Made by a program: the position numbers and the translations under genes. From Actinoallomurus sp963823735 (GTDB taxonomy: Bacteria; Actinomycetota; Actinomycetes; Streptosporangiales; Streptosporangiaceae), in the NCBI GenBank assembly GCA_963823735.1, contig CAWGMO010000002.1, forward strand, positions 1,178,001-1,242,000: a stretch of DNA of 64,000 nt, in the 5' to 3' direction. Shown here in pieces: positions 8,364-18,235 of this stretch. The notes below the pieces were generated by a model. The model did no database searches and was not told the DNA's origin. It was given only the letters and a program-made list of their open reading frames with translations. Each line of letters starts with the position of its first letter. The first letter of the stretch is position 1.

Positions 8364-9224
8364 TCAGGTGTCCACCGAATTCACGCGTTCCGCGAAGGCC
8401 TGGAGAAGACCGCAGGCCTCCTCGGTCGCCTCGCGGAAGATGCCGTGTCCGGCGTCGGGGAACACGTGGAGGTCCGCGTGGGGCAGGGCCTCGGCGAGGC
8501 GCCGGGCGGCGGTGGTCGTCGCCACCGGGTCGTGGGCGCCGGAGAGGATCATTGTCGGGCAGGTGACGTGGTCGAGGCCGGGCCATGGGTCGAAGACGTC
8601 CACCAGGACCTGGCGGAAGTGTTCCAGCACGTCGTAGTTCCAGCGGATGCGGTCCATGCGGTGGACGCCGTCCGGGCCGGGGCGGCGGTTGTAGAGCGGC
8701 AGGCAGGTTCTCGTCCACGCCTCGCGGACCTCGTCGGTGTCCTCGGCGGCGAAGTAGCGGCGGGCGATCTCGCGTGCCTCGACGCCGCCGAGGCGTTCGA
8801 AGACGGCCAGGCGTTCGTCGTTCTCGCCGGGCATCACGCTGTCGAGGACCAGGCCGCCTAGCCGGCCGGGGTGCCGGATGGCGGTCGTGAGCCCCACCCA
8901 CCCGCCGCTGGACGTGCCCAGGAGGATGGGCTCGGCGATGCCGAGGGCGTCGCAGAACGCGACGACGTCGTCGGCCCACTGCTCCCAGGTCCAGCGTGCC
9001 GGGTCGCCGCGGTCCGACCGGCCGCTGCCCCGCTGGTCGACGTACACGACCTGCGCGAACTCCGCGACGCCGCCGAGTACCGGCTTGAACAGCGAATGGT
9101 CGGCGCCGGGCCCGCCGTGTAACGCCACGACGGTCGGCCGCTCCACCATGTCCGGTCCGTCCGGGACCAGCCCGGAGCCTTCCACGTCGAAGTAGAGGGA
9201 TATGTCGCCAATGGAGACCCGCAT
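8364..9224 (-). CDS. Alpha/beta hydrolase, proline-iminopeptidase-like (S33)
   Basis: The 286-aa protein has the S33 signature HGGPGADHSLFKPV (oxyanion loop, about residue 36), the strand VVYVDQRGSGRSDRGD, the nucleophile elbow LLGTSSGGWVGL (Ser about 106) and a late acid/His pair (ILSGAHDPVA and DAGHGIFREA). This suits a prolyl aminopeptidase or related esterase acting in the cytoplasm on small peptides or esters; no signal peptide is present. It stands alone, 57 bp upstream of the start of minus-strand acyl-CoA synthetase debris. The exact substrate cannot be told, because S33 enzymes hydrolyse peptides, esters and epoxides with the same motifs. Confidence 0.85.
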   Translation of the reverse strand: MRVSIGDISLYFDVEGSGLVPDGPDMVERPTVVALHGGPGADHSLFKPVLGGVAEFAQVVYVDQRGSGRSDRGDPARWTWEQWADDVVAFCDALGIAEPILLGTSSGGWVGLTTAIRHPGRLGGLVLDSVMPGENDERLAVFERLGGVEAREIARRYFAAEDTDEVREAWTRTCLPLYNRRPGPDGVHRMDRIRWNYDVLEHFRQVLVDVFDPWPGLDHVTCPTMILSGAHDPVATTTAARRLAEALPHADLHVFPDAGHGIFREATEEACGLLQAFAERVNSVDT

Positions 9225-9281
9225 GCCATCAACCTCTCAGGACGGCCGAGGGGTTCACCAGGACGCGCGGTCGGAGAACCG

Positions 9282-10815
9282 TCAGGCCTTGATCCAGTAC
9301 TCGTCGCGCAGCAGCCGCTTGTACAGCTTCCCCGTCGGATGGCGGGGCAGTTCGGCGCGGAAGTCGACCGTGCGCGGGCACTTGTAGTGGGCGAGGCGCT
9401 CGCGGCAGTAGTCGATCAGCTCGCGTTCCAGCTCGGGGCCGCCCTCGGCCAGCCGGCTGCACGACGGCCTTCACCGCCTCGCCCATCTCCGCGTCCGGGA
9501 CGCCGATGACCGCGACGTCGGTGACCTTCGGGTGCATGGCGAGGAGGTTCTCGACCTCCTGCGGGTAGATGTTCACCCCGCCGCTGATGATCATGTACGA
9601 GAGGCGGTCGGTCAGGTAGAGGAAGCCTTCCTCGTCGACGTAGCCGACGTCGCCGAGGGTGGTCCAGCCACGGCCGCGCGGGTCGCGGGACGAGGCGGTC
9701 TTGCCCGGGTCGTCGTGGTACTCGAACTCCGTGCCGCCGCCGAAGTACAGCGTGCCGGGGCGCCCGGCCGGGAGCTCGTCGCCGTCCTCGTCGCAGACGT
9801 GGATCTCGCCGAGCAGCGGGCGGCCGACCGTGCCCTTGTGCGCCAGCCAGGCGGTGGAGTCGGTGTAGACGAAGCCGTTGCCCTCGGTGCCGGCGTAGTA
9901 CTCGTGGAGGATCGGCCCCCACCAGTCGATCATCCGTTCCTTGACCTCGACCGGGCAGGGCGCGGCGGCGTGGACGGCGACCTTCAGGCTGGACAGGTCG
10001 TAGGCGGTGCGACGGTCCTCGGGCAGCTTCAGCATCCGGATGAACATCGTCGGCACCCACTGGCTGTGCGTGACGCGGTACCGCTCGATCGCGCGCAGCG
10101 CGTCCTCCGGCGTCGAACCGCTCCATGACGACGACCGTCGCGCCGAAGCGCTGGAAGGTCAGCGAGTACCGCAGCGGTGCGGCGTGGTAGAGCGGCGCCG
10201 GGGACAGGTAGACCGAGGCGGCCGTGGGCGCGAAGAGGAACTCGATGAGCTGGGACAGCGTGTTCGGCGTGCCCATCGCGGCGAGCGAGAGCGGCACGCT
10301 TGACGCCCTTCGGGCCGCCCCGTGGTGCCGGAGGAGTAGAGCATGTCCATGCCCTCGCACTCGTCCTCGACGGGGACCGCGCGGGTAGCGCGCGATGAGC
10401 TCCTCGTACGGCTCGAAGCCGGGTGCGACGCCGTCGAGCATGAGCCGGAGCTTGACCCCGGGCGTACGGTCCGCGACGGCGCGCCGCGACCTCTGCCAGG
10501 CGGATCGAGGAGATGAAGACCCGGGCGCCGCAGTTGTCGAGGATGTAGGCCAGCTCGTCCGCCTGGAGGCGCGAGCTGATCGCCGTGTAGTAGAGCCCCG
10601 AACGCTGCGCCGCCCACGCGATCGCCAGGAACGAGCGGGTGGTTCTCCAGCATGAACGCCACGTGGTCGCCGGGCCGCAGGCCTTCGGCGCGCAGAAGCT
10701 GCGCGAGGCGGTTCGACTCCTCGTCCAGCTCGCGGAAGGTCACGACCCTCCCGGAGCCGGCCATGATCACTGCTGGCTTGTCCGGCGTGGCCGCCGCGAT
10801 CGCTCCCAGGTGCAC
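9282..10815 (-). pseudogene. Acyl-CoA synthetase (AMP-forming) 1, multiply frameshifted
   Basis: A class-I adenylate-forming enzyme can be followed from GTG at 10815 (VHLGAIAAATPDKPAVIMAG) through the AMP-binding P-loop LYSSGTTGRP, GTEGNGFVYT, GDVGYVDEEGFLYLTDRLSY and the C-terminal lysine motif PTGKLYKRLLRD to the stop at 9282. It would activate a carboxylic acid to its CoA thioester. The frame changes about six times (near 10634, 10482, 10388, 10312, 10115 and 9463). Each change is best explained by a single inserted base, while motifs on both sides stay conserved. It is paralogous to the next gene. Either a very recent pseudogene or a consensus artefact. Confidence 0.83.
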
Positions 10816-10862
10816 AAAACCGAACGCTACTCGGTTATGCGTCGGAAGGTCACCCCCGCGGA

Positions 10863-12409
10863 TCAGATCCGCTTGGCCTGGTCCGACCAGTACGGGTCGC
10901 GGATGAGGCGCTTGTAGAGCTTTCCGGTCGGCGTGCGCGGCAGGGAGTCGAGGAAGTCGACCGTACGCGGGGCCTTGTAGCCGGCGAGGGTACGCCGGGA
11001 GAAGTCGATCAGCTCGCGGGCCAGCGGCTCCGACGCCGCGTAGCCGTCCTCCAGCTCGACCGCCGCCTTCACCTGCTCGCCGAACTCCTCGTCCGGGATG
11101 CCGAAGACGGCCACGTCGCGCACTGCCGGGTGGGTGATGAGGACGCCCTCGATCTCGGCCGGGTAGATGTTCACGCCGCCGCTGATGATCATGTCGATGG
11201 CGCGGTCGGACAGGAAGAGGTAGCCGTCCTCGTCGAGGTGGCCGATGTCGCCCGTCGTGAACAGGCCGTCGGGGCGGTGGACGGAGGCGGTCTTGTCCGG
11301 GTCGCCCCAGTACTCGACGTCGTCGCCGCTGGTGTAGCGGAACCAGAGCTTCCCGCGCTCGCCCGGCGCGGCCGGGGTGCCGTCGTCGCGCAGGACGTGG
11401 ATCTCGCTCAGGGGCAGCGCGCGGCCGACGGTCCCGGGGCGTTCGAGCCACTCCGCCGACGACACGATGGTGTTCACCGACGGACTCCGTCGAGCCGTAG
11501 TACTCGTACACGATCGGCCCGAGCCACTCGATCATCCGGCGCTTGACCTCCGGCGAGCACGGCGCGGCGCCGTGCCAGACGGCGGTGAGGCTGGACAGGT
11601 CGGACGCCTTGCGGGTGGCCTCGTCGAGCCGGAGCAGGCGGACGAACTGGGTCGGCACGAGGTGGACGTTCGTGATGCGGTGCTCGGCGACCAGGCCGAG
11701 CGTCTCCGCCGGCGAGAAGTCCTGCCGCATCACGACGGAGCGCCCGGCGCACAGCAGGCCGTGCGACCAGAGCCACTGCGCCGAGTGGTAGACGGGCCCG
11801 ACCAGCAGCGAACGCCCGCCCTCGGGGATGCTGCAGGATCTCGGCGAAGTCGGCGCGATCAGCGTCCATCGTCTCGATCGGGACGCCGGACGTCATCAGC
11901 TTGCGCGCCACACCCTTGGGCCGCCCCGTCGTACCCGAGGTGTAGATCATCGGCCAGCCGAGCGACTGGTCGCCGGGCTCGCCGTCCGGGCCGCCCGCCA
12001 GGAACTCCTCGTACGGGAGGAAGCCCGGGACGTCGCCGATGCCGACCACGCGGTCGGCGTGTCCGCGCCGGCCTCGACGGCCACGTCGGCGAACGGCGAC
12101 TCGGAGAACAGCGCCTTCGCCCCGGAGTCGGCCAGGACGTACTCCAGCTCGTCGGCGGTCCAGTGCCAGTTCACCAGGACGTAGTGCATGCCGAGGTGGG
12201 TGGCCGCCGACATCAGCTCGAAGTACTCGCGGCGGTTTCCCGAGTGGATCGCGATGGCGTCCCCGGTCACCAGCCCGAGGCCGCGCAGCGCACCGATGAG
12301 CCGGTCGACGCGCGCCTCGAAGCTCCCGCCAGGTCGTGGTGCCGCTCTCGTCGGTGACGGCGGGCTCGTCGGGACGGGCCTCGGCGTATGGGCGTAGCAG
12401 TTCGGCCAT
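10863..12409 (-). pseudogene. Acyl-CoA synthetase (AMP-forming) 2, frameshifted
   Basis: ATG at 12409 with GGGAGG seven bases upstream starts MAELLRPYAEARPDEPAVTD. The enzyme motifs then appear in changing frames: MIYTSGTTGRPKGVARK, EYYGSTESV, WLERPGTVGRALPLSEIHV, TTGDIGHLDEDGYLFLSDR, MIISGGVNIYPAEIE and the lysine motif RTPTGKLYKRLIRDPYWS. Breaks lie near 12325, 12065, 11832 and 11490; three fit single-base insertions and one a deletion. Order and spacing of motifs are normal for an approximately 510-residue fatty-acid-type CoA ligase. It follows the TetR gene by 13 bp, so both were probably one operon under that regulator. Confidence 0.83.
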
Positions 12410-12422
12410 GGACGACCTCCCG

Positions 12423-13088
12423 TCAGTCGATCCGCGCTCCCGCCATGCGCAGCGCGAGCCCAACGTAACGCTCCTGCAGGTCCGCGTCATCGAGGGGCCG
12501 TCGATCATGGAACCATTCGCTGATGTGCACGCACATGTCGAGGATGGGGATGGCGGTCAGCACGGCCGCCGGCGGTCGTCGCCTCCGACGAGGTGGAAGC
12601 ACCTGCGCTGCTGGCCGGCCAGCAGCACGTCGACGACGCGGTCGCGTAGCCGGCGGCGGATGGCGACCACCTCCTCGTAATCTCGCCCGTCAGGAGGGGG
12701 TACTCCCGGTTCGCGACGCGCGCGGTGTCGCGGTGGTCGGAGTGGCGTTGACGTACGAGCGGACGATCGCGGTCAGCTCGGCGACGGGGTCGCCGCCGGC
12801 GTCCGCCTGCGCGGCGGCCAGCACGCGCTCCTGCCGCAGGTGGATGTCGCGCACGAGCACGTAGAGCAACTGCTCCTTGGACTCGAAGTGGTTGTAGAGC
12901 GCGCCGGGCGAAAGGCCGCACGCCTCGGTGATCTGCCGGACCGACGTCGCGAGCGCGCCCTGCCGGTAGAAGAGCTCGACGGCGGCGCCGGCGAGACGCC
13001 GCTGGAGCGCGGTCCCTTCGAGCGGCAGCCCTGAATCGTCAGGCACCTCTTGACACCTGTCTTCAGGCAAGCGTATTAATGTTTCCAA
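12423..13088 (-). pseudogene. TetR/AcrR family regulator, frameshifted
   Basis: The N-terminal helix-turn-helix is intact (ALATSVRQITEACGLSPGAL followed by YNHFESKEQLLYVLV), starting at ATG 13088. The ligand domain continues in other frames: NREYPLLTGE, then YEEVVAIRRRLRDRVVDVLL, then LTAIPILDMCVHISEWFHDR ending at 12423. Three changes (near 12733, 12688, 12565) each fit a one-base deletion. TetR proteins beside acyl-CoA synthetases usually sense acyl-CoAs. The gene runs into the synthetase cluster on the same strand and faces the MFS transporter, with a palindrome between them. Confidence 0.78.
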
Positions 13089-13094
13089 TGCATG

Positions 13095-13108
13095 AATGAA
13101 CGCTTATT
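13095..13108. promoter_or_regulatory. Candidate TetR operator
   Basis: AATGAACGCTTATT is an imperfect inverted repeat lying seven bases upstream of the TetR start and in the divergent spacer toward the MFS gene. It resembles the TGAATGA-N-TCATTCA class bound by acyl-CoA-responsive TetR proteins. Assignment is by shape and position only. Confidence 0.4.
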
Positions 13109-13205
13109 TACCCATGATGGCACAGGTCATGGGCCTATCCGCTTCGGGGGCGAGGCGCCAAACGGGCGCTCCGTAATTCACGCCCCGCATGAAGAAGAGG
13201 AAGCG

Positions 13206-14733
13206 ATGGCCCTCTCGAACCCGGCAGCCGCCCCCGGCGGGCGGTTTCACGATGGACCGGCTGTGGCGCCGCGGCCTGGACCGCTACCCCGACTCGGCAC
13301 CTCGGTACTGGTACCTGGCAGTGGCGGTCTTCGTCACGATCATCCTGTACTACGAGCTGTACGTGGCCGGCGGCGTCGCTCCGCTGGTGCTCGAGCACTA
13401 CAAGATGTCGTTCCTCTACTACGTGAACATCCTCGTCGTCGCGAACCTCGTGGGCGCGTTCGGCTCGCTGGCGGCCGGGCTTCGCCGACCGGTGGGGCCG
13501 CGCCAACCTGGTGACGTACGGCCTGGCGATCACCGGCGTCCTCGCGCTGATCACGCCGCTCGCGCCGAACAAGTTCGTCTTCGCGGTCGTTCGCCGTACT
13601 GGGCGGCGTCGTCGAGGGCATGTGCCTGGTCGCGACACCCGCGCTCGTACGCGACTTCTCCCGCAGATCGGCCGGGCGTCGGCCATGGGCTTCTGGACCC
13701 TCGGGCCCGTCGTCGGCAGCCTGATCGTCAGCTTCATGGCGAACCGGACGCTGCCGCACTTCAACAACTCCTGGTCGAGCCAGTTCTACATCGTGGGCGT
13801 CATCGGGATCATGGCGTTCCTGATCGCCCTGTTCGGGCTGCGCGAGCTGAAGCCGGGGCTGCGCGACCAGATCATGGTCAGCGCCCGCGACCGCGCGCTC
13901 ATCGAGTCGCGCGCGGAGGCCTGCACCAGGCGAACCTCGAGAAGCCGTGGGGGCAGATGCTGCACCTCGACATCCTCGCCCCGGCGCTCGGGATCAGCAT
14001 CTTCCTGCTGATCTACTACACCGCCGTCGGCTTCTTCACGGTCTACCTGACCTCGAACTTCGGCTTCACGACCTCCAAGGCCAACGGCATCAACAGCTGG
14101 TACTGGGGGATCAACGCGGTCAGCCTGGTCGTCATCGGCGTGCTGTCGGACCGGCTGCGGGTCCGCAAGCCGTTCATGGTGGCCGGCACGCTGATCGCGG
14201 TCGTGATGACGTACATCTTCATGACGCGCACCACCCATCCGCACACGAGCGCGGGCACGCTGATCCTCATCATCAGCCTGCTCTCGTTCGGCCTGGCGAT
14301 GGCGTACGCGCCCTGGATGGCGGCGTTCACCGAGACGATCGAGCGGCGCAACCCCGCCCTGACCGCCACCGGGCTGGCGATCTGGGGCTGGATCCTGCGC
14401 ATCGTCGTGTGCGTGTCCTTCTTCGTCCTCCCGTACGTGGTCGGCGCCGTCGACCAGCTGACCAAGGGCCCAGCGCTCCTCGCCGCGGCCAAGCAGGCGG
14501 GCGCCAACCCGCCGCCCGCGCTGCTGCAGGAGCTCGGGAAGCTCAAGTCGGCCGCGACCGACGCGCCCGGCCAGTGGCAGACCTGGTGGTGGATCTGCAT
14601 CGTGGCCCAGCTCCTCTTCCTCGGGCTGATGCTGCCGCTGATCGGCCGCTGGAGCCCGAAGGCGGCCAGCGCGGACGCCGAGGCGCACGACCGTGAGGTC
14701 GCCGAGCTGACGGGCACGCAGAACGCCGCCTGA
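13206..14733 (+). pseudogene. MFS transporter, frameshifted
   Basis: ATG at 13206, with a purine-rich site upstream, reads MALSNPAAAPGGRF, after which one base must be dropped to continue as TMDRLWRRGLDRYPDSAPRY. TM helices follow (YLAVAVFVTIILYYELYVAG and later segments), including the MFS loop AGFADRWGRANL recovered across a break. The second half is clean (LDILAPALGISIFLLIYYTA to the stop at 14733). Breaks lie near 13243, 13480, 13590, 13655 and 13920, with both one-base insertions and deletions. It is a 12-helix major facilitator, divergent from TetR, plausibly importing the acid activated by the adjacent synthetases. Confidence 0.8.
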
Positions 14734-14745
14734 CCGGTCACCCGC

Positions 14746-14780
14746 CGAGGCCGCCGCACGATCGGGGTGCGGCGGCCTCG
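14746..14780 (+). terminator. Rho-independent-type hairpin after the MFS gene
   Basis: A perfect 14-bp stem (14746-14759 pairing with 14767-14780) around a 7-base loop starts 12 bp after the MFS stop codon. No U-tract follows, which is common in high-GC actinomycetes. It separates the transporter from the ADP-ribosylglycohydrolase gene. Confidence 0.75.
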
Positions 14781-14822
14781 ACGTGACGGAACCGCGACGG
14801 CCCCGCGTACGTCGCACAGGTC

Positions 14823-15770
14823 GTGACTCTCACCAGTGAAGAGCGTGACCGGGCGGCCGGAGTCCTGCTGGCCGCGGCGTGCGGCGACGCGCTCGGCGTG
14901 CCCTATGAGTTCGCCGAGCGGGTACCGGAGACGGCGTCGCCGGAGATGATCGGCGGGGGGCTCGGGCCGTACGCGCCGGGCGAGTACAGCGACGACACGC
15001 AGATGCAGGTGTGCGTCGCGGAGGTCGCCGCGCTGGGCTGCGACCTGCGCACCGAGATCGGCCTGGACGGCGTCGCGGCGCGCTTCCTGCGGTGGTACCG
15101 CGAGGGCGCCAGCGACATCGGCAGCCAGACCCGCGCGGTGCTCGCCGCGACCGAACGCGGCGGCGGGCGGTCACCGCTGATGCGGGAGACCGCGGAAGCG
15201 CTGCACCGGAGTACCGGGCGCACCGCCGGCAACGGCTCGCTGATGCGCACCGGGATCGTCGCGCTGCCCTACCTCGGCGACCCATCGGCGATGGCCGAGG
15301 CGGCGCGCCTGGTCAGCGGCCTGACGCACTTCGACGACCTGGCGGGCGACGCCTGCGTGCTGTGGTGCTCGGGCGTACGCCGCGCGGTGCTCGACGCGAC
15401 CTTCGACGGCGTACGCGACGGGCTGGCGCTGCTGCCCGCGGCGCGCCGTGACCGGTGGTCGGCGTGGCTGGACGACGCCGAGGCGAACCCGCCGTCGAGG
15501 TTCTCCCCGAACGGCTTCGTCGTGCCGGCGCTACAGGCCGCCTGGTCGGCGATCACCCACACGTCCACGCTGCCGGACGGCCTGGCGGCGGCGGTACGCG
15601 CGGGCAACGACACGGACACCGTCGCGGCCATCGCGGGCGCGCTGCTCGGCGCGCGCCACGGCGCGTCAGCGGTGCCCGGCGCCTGGCGGGAGATCGTGCA
15701 CGGCTGGCCGGGCCTCACGGCGCGCGACCTGACCGACCTGGGCGAACGCGCCGCGCGCTCTGCGGGCTGA
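14823..15770 (+). CDS. ADP-ribosylglycohydrolase (DraG family)
   Basis: The 315-aa protein carries the DraG/ARH metal-site motifs in order: AACGDALGVPYEF (about 19-31), GEYSDDTQMQVCV (about 57-69), GRTAGNGSLMRTGI (about 134-147), and GNDTDTVAAIAGALLGARHG near residue 260. These residues bind the di-Mg centre that removes ADP-ribose from proteins, or processes related nucleotides. GTG at 14823 lies closest to the first motif and follows the hairpin that ends the MFS transcript. The gene stands alone and intact. Target unknown; nothing nearby looks like an ADP-ribosyltransferase. Confidence 0.9.
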   Translation: MTLTSEERDRAAGVLLAAACGDALGVPYEFAERVPETASPEMIGGGLGPYAPGEYSDDTQMQVCVAEVAALGCDLRTEIGLDGVAARFLRWYREGASDIGSQTRAVLAATERGGGRSPLMRETAEALHRSTGRTAGNGSLMRTGIVALPYLGDPSAMAEAARLVSGLTHFDDLAGDACVLWCSGVRRAVLDATFDGVRDGLALLPAARRDRWSAWLDDAEANPPSRFSPNGFVVPALQAAWSAITHTSTLPDGLAAAVRAGNDTDTVAAIAGALLGARHGASAVPGAWREIVHGWPGLTARDLTDLGERAARSAG

Positions 15771-15778
15771 CCTCCTCC

Positions 15779-15988
15779 TCACGTGTGCTCGGCGTTCTGG
15801 TGTGAATCGTCGTGGCGGTGGGCGATGCGCACGGCGTACTCGCGCGGTGACACGCCCAACTGCCAGGAACAGACGGAACAGCTCAAATGATCATGGGTGG
15901 TCTGGTCGTCATGTTCGACCTCGACCACGCCAATCCGCAGATTCTCCACGGCCAGAAACCGTACACGCAGCGTAGCCACATGCTCCAC
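15779..15988 (-). CDS. Small hypothetical protein with CxxC pair (69 aa)
   Basis: A minus-strand frame starting at GTG 15988 encodes VEHVATLRVRFLAVENLRI followed by an acidic/His segment, then HDHLSCSVCSWQLGVSPREY and a His/Asp-rich C-terminus HRHDDSHQNAEHT. The CSVC pair with flanking histidines could bind a metal. The codon pattern suits a real gene, but the start is unsure (a second GTG lies at 15979) and there is no clear ribosome binding site. It sits between the ADP-ribosylglycohydrolase stop and the end of the sugar operon. No family recognised. Confidence 0.4.
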   Translation of the reverse strand: MEHVATLRVRFLAVENLRIGVVEVEHDDQTTHDHLSCSVCSWQLGVSPREYAVRIAHRHDDSHQNAEHT

Positions 15989-16013
15989 TTCTGTGATGTG
16001 GCGTGTCCGCGCC

Positions 16014-17324
16014 TCAGGCCGGCCGGCCGCGGACGAGCGCCCGCGCGGCGGAGGTAAGCGCCTCGGCGGCACCCGGCCGGTACTGGCTACAGCCGACCTC
16101 GTAGCCGGGTCTCGCGAACGCACCGGACGGCGGGAGGTAGCCGGCCGACTGGTTCGCGTAGCCGGCCACCAGCAGGACACCGTCGTGGCCGTCCCGGAGG
16201 GCGCGCGCGGTGGCGAGGAACGGCTCGCCAGGAAGCGCGACGAGGTCCAGCCGCTCGGCGAGGTGGAACCGCTGCACCTCCAAGGTGGCGGTGCCCTCCG
16301 ATGGCACGTCGAAGCAGCCGAACAGGTTGCCCTGCGCGCGCAACTCCTGGATCCACCTCATCGACCGCCACGCGGCACGGTCACGGGCCGACGCCGACAC
16401 CGACGCGGGCGCGATGTCGTACGGCCCCGCCGGGGTCACGCCGACGGTGCGGCGGTCCGCGCGGAGGGCGTCCGGCCGGGCGAGCCCGGCACCGCTGCGC
16501 GACGACGCTTCGAGCTCCTCCTCCCAGCTCGGGTTGATCGCGTGCAGCCCCCGCACCAGGCCGAGCCCGTCGAGGGCCGCCTGCGCCCCGGCCGCGCCGA
16601 TGATCCGCCCGACGCGCCCGGCCTCCGCCGGGTCGTGGCTCGCGCACACCGGGTTGACGTCGCCCGCACAGCCCTGGAGGTACACGCCGAGCCCGCCGCA
16701 CAGCGATTCCAGCGTCGCGCAGGCGGCCCCGGGGAAGTCCGCGGAGTACTCGGCCGTGTCGTGGTCCAGGACTGTCGCGTGGCAGGCGAAGTTGACGACC
16801 GTGGCGATCGGGCCGCCGGGCCCCTCGGCCGGACAGGCCGCGAGCACGGTCGCGACCTCGTCGGCCGGGCCGGCCGCGCCGCGGCGGTCGGCGCTGACGC
16901 CCGGCACGCTCCGCGCGCCGGTCACGAGCCGCGCGGGAACCGCGGCCGACACGGCGGCGAGCGTGGCGTCCCGGACACGGTCGGCCACGGCGGACCGCAG
17001 GGCGGCGCCCTCGGGGGACGCGAGGTCGCTCGGGCCGCAGTGGGTGTGCGTCGCGCAGACCATCACATGGTCGGCGGGGACGCTCAGCGCGGCACCGATC
17101 CGCTCGCGCACCAGGGCCGTGAGGGCGAGGGACGGGTAGAGCAGGTCGCACACGACCAGGACCAGCGTGGCGTCACCGTCGTCGAACACGACCACGCGGC
17201 AGCGCAGCTCGTCACCGGTGCCGGTGGCCGGGGACCGGCGGCGCGCGTACCCGGCCATCCGGCCCCCCGGCGGCGGGGTGATGGTGCGCCCGGCCGCGCC
17301 GACGCGAAGCGGACCGGTGCTCAC
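16014..17324 (-). CDS. Neutral/alkaline ceramidase-like protein
   Basis: The 436-aa protein resembles the catalytic domain of neutral ceramidases: N-terminal TITPPPGGRMAGYARR, the zinc-binding HTHCGPSD block (about residue 96), NFACHATVLDHDTAEYSADF (second zinc histidine and following segment), and QGCAGDVNPV. True ceramidases are secreted and have a C-terminal Ig-like domain; here there is no signal peptide and no such domain, so the enzyme is cytoplasmic and shorter. Its start overlaps the ROK kinase stop by 4 bp (GTGA), and it is the last gene of a sugar-uptake operon. An amidase acting on an N-acylated or otherwise conjugated sugar is a reasonable inference; ceramide as substrate is unlikely. 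Confidence 0.8.
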   Translation of the reverse strand: MSTGPLRVGAAGRTITPPPGGRMAGYARRRSPATGTGDELRCRVVVFDDGDATLVLVVCDLLYPSLALTALVRERIGAALSVPADHVMVCATHTHCGPSDLASPEGAALRSAVADRVRDATLAAVSAAVPARLVTGARSVPGVSADRRGAAGPADEVATVLAACPAEGPGGPIATVVNFACHATVLDHDTAEYSADFPGAACATLESLCGGLGVYLQGCAGDVNPVCASHDPAEAGRVGRIIGAAGAQAALDGLGLVRGLHAINPSWEEELEASSRSGAGLARPDALRADRRTVGVTPAGPYDIAPASVSASARDRAAWRSMRWIQELRAQGNLFGCFDVPSEGTATLEVQRFHLAERLDLVALPGEPFLATARALRDGHDGVLLVAGYANQSAGYLPPSGAFARPGYEVGCSQYRPGAAEALTSAARALVRGRPA

Positions 17325-18235
17325 GCGATCACCTCGGGCCGGGCGAACCGCACGGCGGCGGCGTCGTTCCGGGCCAGCGCGGCGGCCCCCAGCAACGGGC
17401 TGAGCTGGCCGTGCGCCGCGAGCCGGACGATCCGCTCGGCATCCGGGACGGTCACCCTGAGCAGGTCGCCGACGCGCTGCCGCAGCGGGCCGAACAGTCC
17501 GGCGTTCACCAGCAGGCCGCCACCGAGGACGACCGCCTCCGGGTCCAGCACCCGGATCACCCCCGCCAGCGCGGCGCTCGTACGCGCCAGCGCGTCGTCG
17601 AGCAGGCGCCTTGGCCGGTCCTCGCCCGCGCGGGCGGCGCGTACGACCTCGCGTGCGTCCGGCGCCGAGGCGCGCCGGGCCAGGCCGCTCCCCGACGCGT
17701 ACGCCTCCAGGCAGCCACGCTGCCCGCACGGGCAGCCCAGCGCGCCGGGGCCGACCTCGACGGGCACGTGCCCCAGCTCGCCGGCCTGGGAGCGCGCGCC
17801 GTGGTGCAGGGTCCCGTTCGTCACGACGGCCATGCCGATGCCGGTGGAGATCGTGACGTACGCCCCGATGCGGCAGCCCGCCGCCGCGCCGCCGGGCAGG
17901 AACTCGGCCGTGGCGGCGGCCGCGGTGTCCACGACGACCGTCACCGGCACCCCCAGCTCGGCGGCCAGCGCGGGACCGAGCGGGTAGTCGCGGAACGGCA
18001 GGTTGGCCGCGGCCCGTACGACGCCACTGCCGGCCTCGACGGCGCCCGGAGTCGCGACCACGCCCGGCCCGTCGGGTGTCCCTCCGCACGCCTCGCGCAC
18101 CAGGTCCGCGACGCGCGTGAGGACGTCACCGGCCTCACCGGAGGCGGGCGTGCCGGCGCGGAACACCCGCGCGCCCGGCTCCGCGGCGACGGCCGTGATC
18201 TTCGTTCCGCCGAGGTCGACCGCGAATCCGGTCAC
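17321..18235 (-). CDS. ROK family sugar kinase
   Basis: The 304-aa protein starts VTGFAVDLGGTKITAVAAEP (ATP phosphate-1 motif DLGGTK) and has the ROK signature with zinc ligands: a histidine in AGELGHVPVEVG and the cluster CPCGQRGCLEAYASG, plus AVVLGGGLLVN near the C-terminus. There is no N-terminal winged helix, so this is a kinase rather than a repressor. It would phosphorylate the sugar delivered by the adjacent ABC transporter. It overlaps its neighbours by 4 bp on both sides (GTGA), implying tight translational coupling. Substrate unknown; ROK kinases act on glucose, N-acetylglucosamine, N-acetylmannosamine, fructose or allose. Confidence 0.88.
   Translation of the reverse strand: MTGFAVDLGGTKITAVAAEPGARVFRAGTPASGEAGDVLTRVADLVREACGGTPDGPGVVATPGAVEAGSGVVRAAANLPFRDYPLGPALAAELGVPVTVVVDTAAAATAEFLPGGAAAGCRIGAYVTISTGIGMAVVTNGTLHHGARSQAGELGHVPVEVGPGALGCPCGQRGCLEAYASGSGLARRASAPDAREVVRAARAGEDRPRRLLDDALARTSAALAGVIRVLDPEAVVLGGGLLVNAGLFGPLRQRVGDLLRVTVPDAERIVRLAAHGQLSPLLGAAALARNDAAAVRFARPEVIA

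Noticed and set aside
17321..18235. ROK transcriptional repressor
   Set aside because: No N-terminal winged helix; the protein starts directly with the ATP-binding DLGGTK motif, so it is a kinase.
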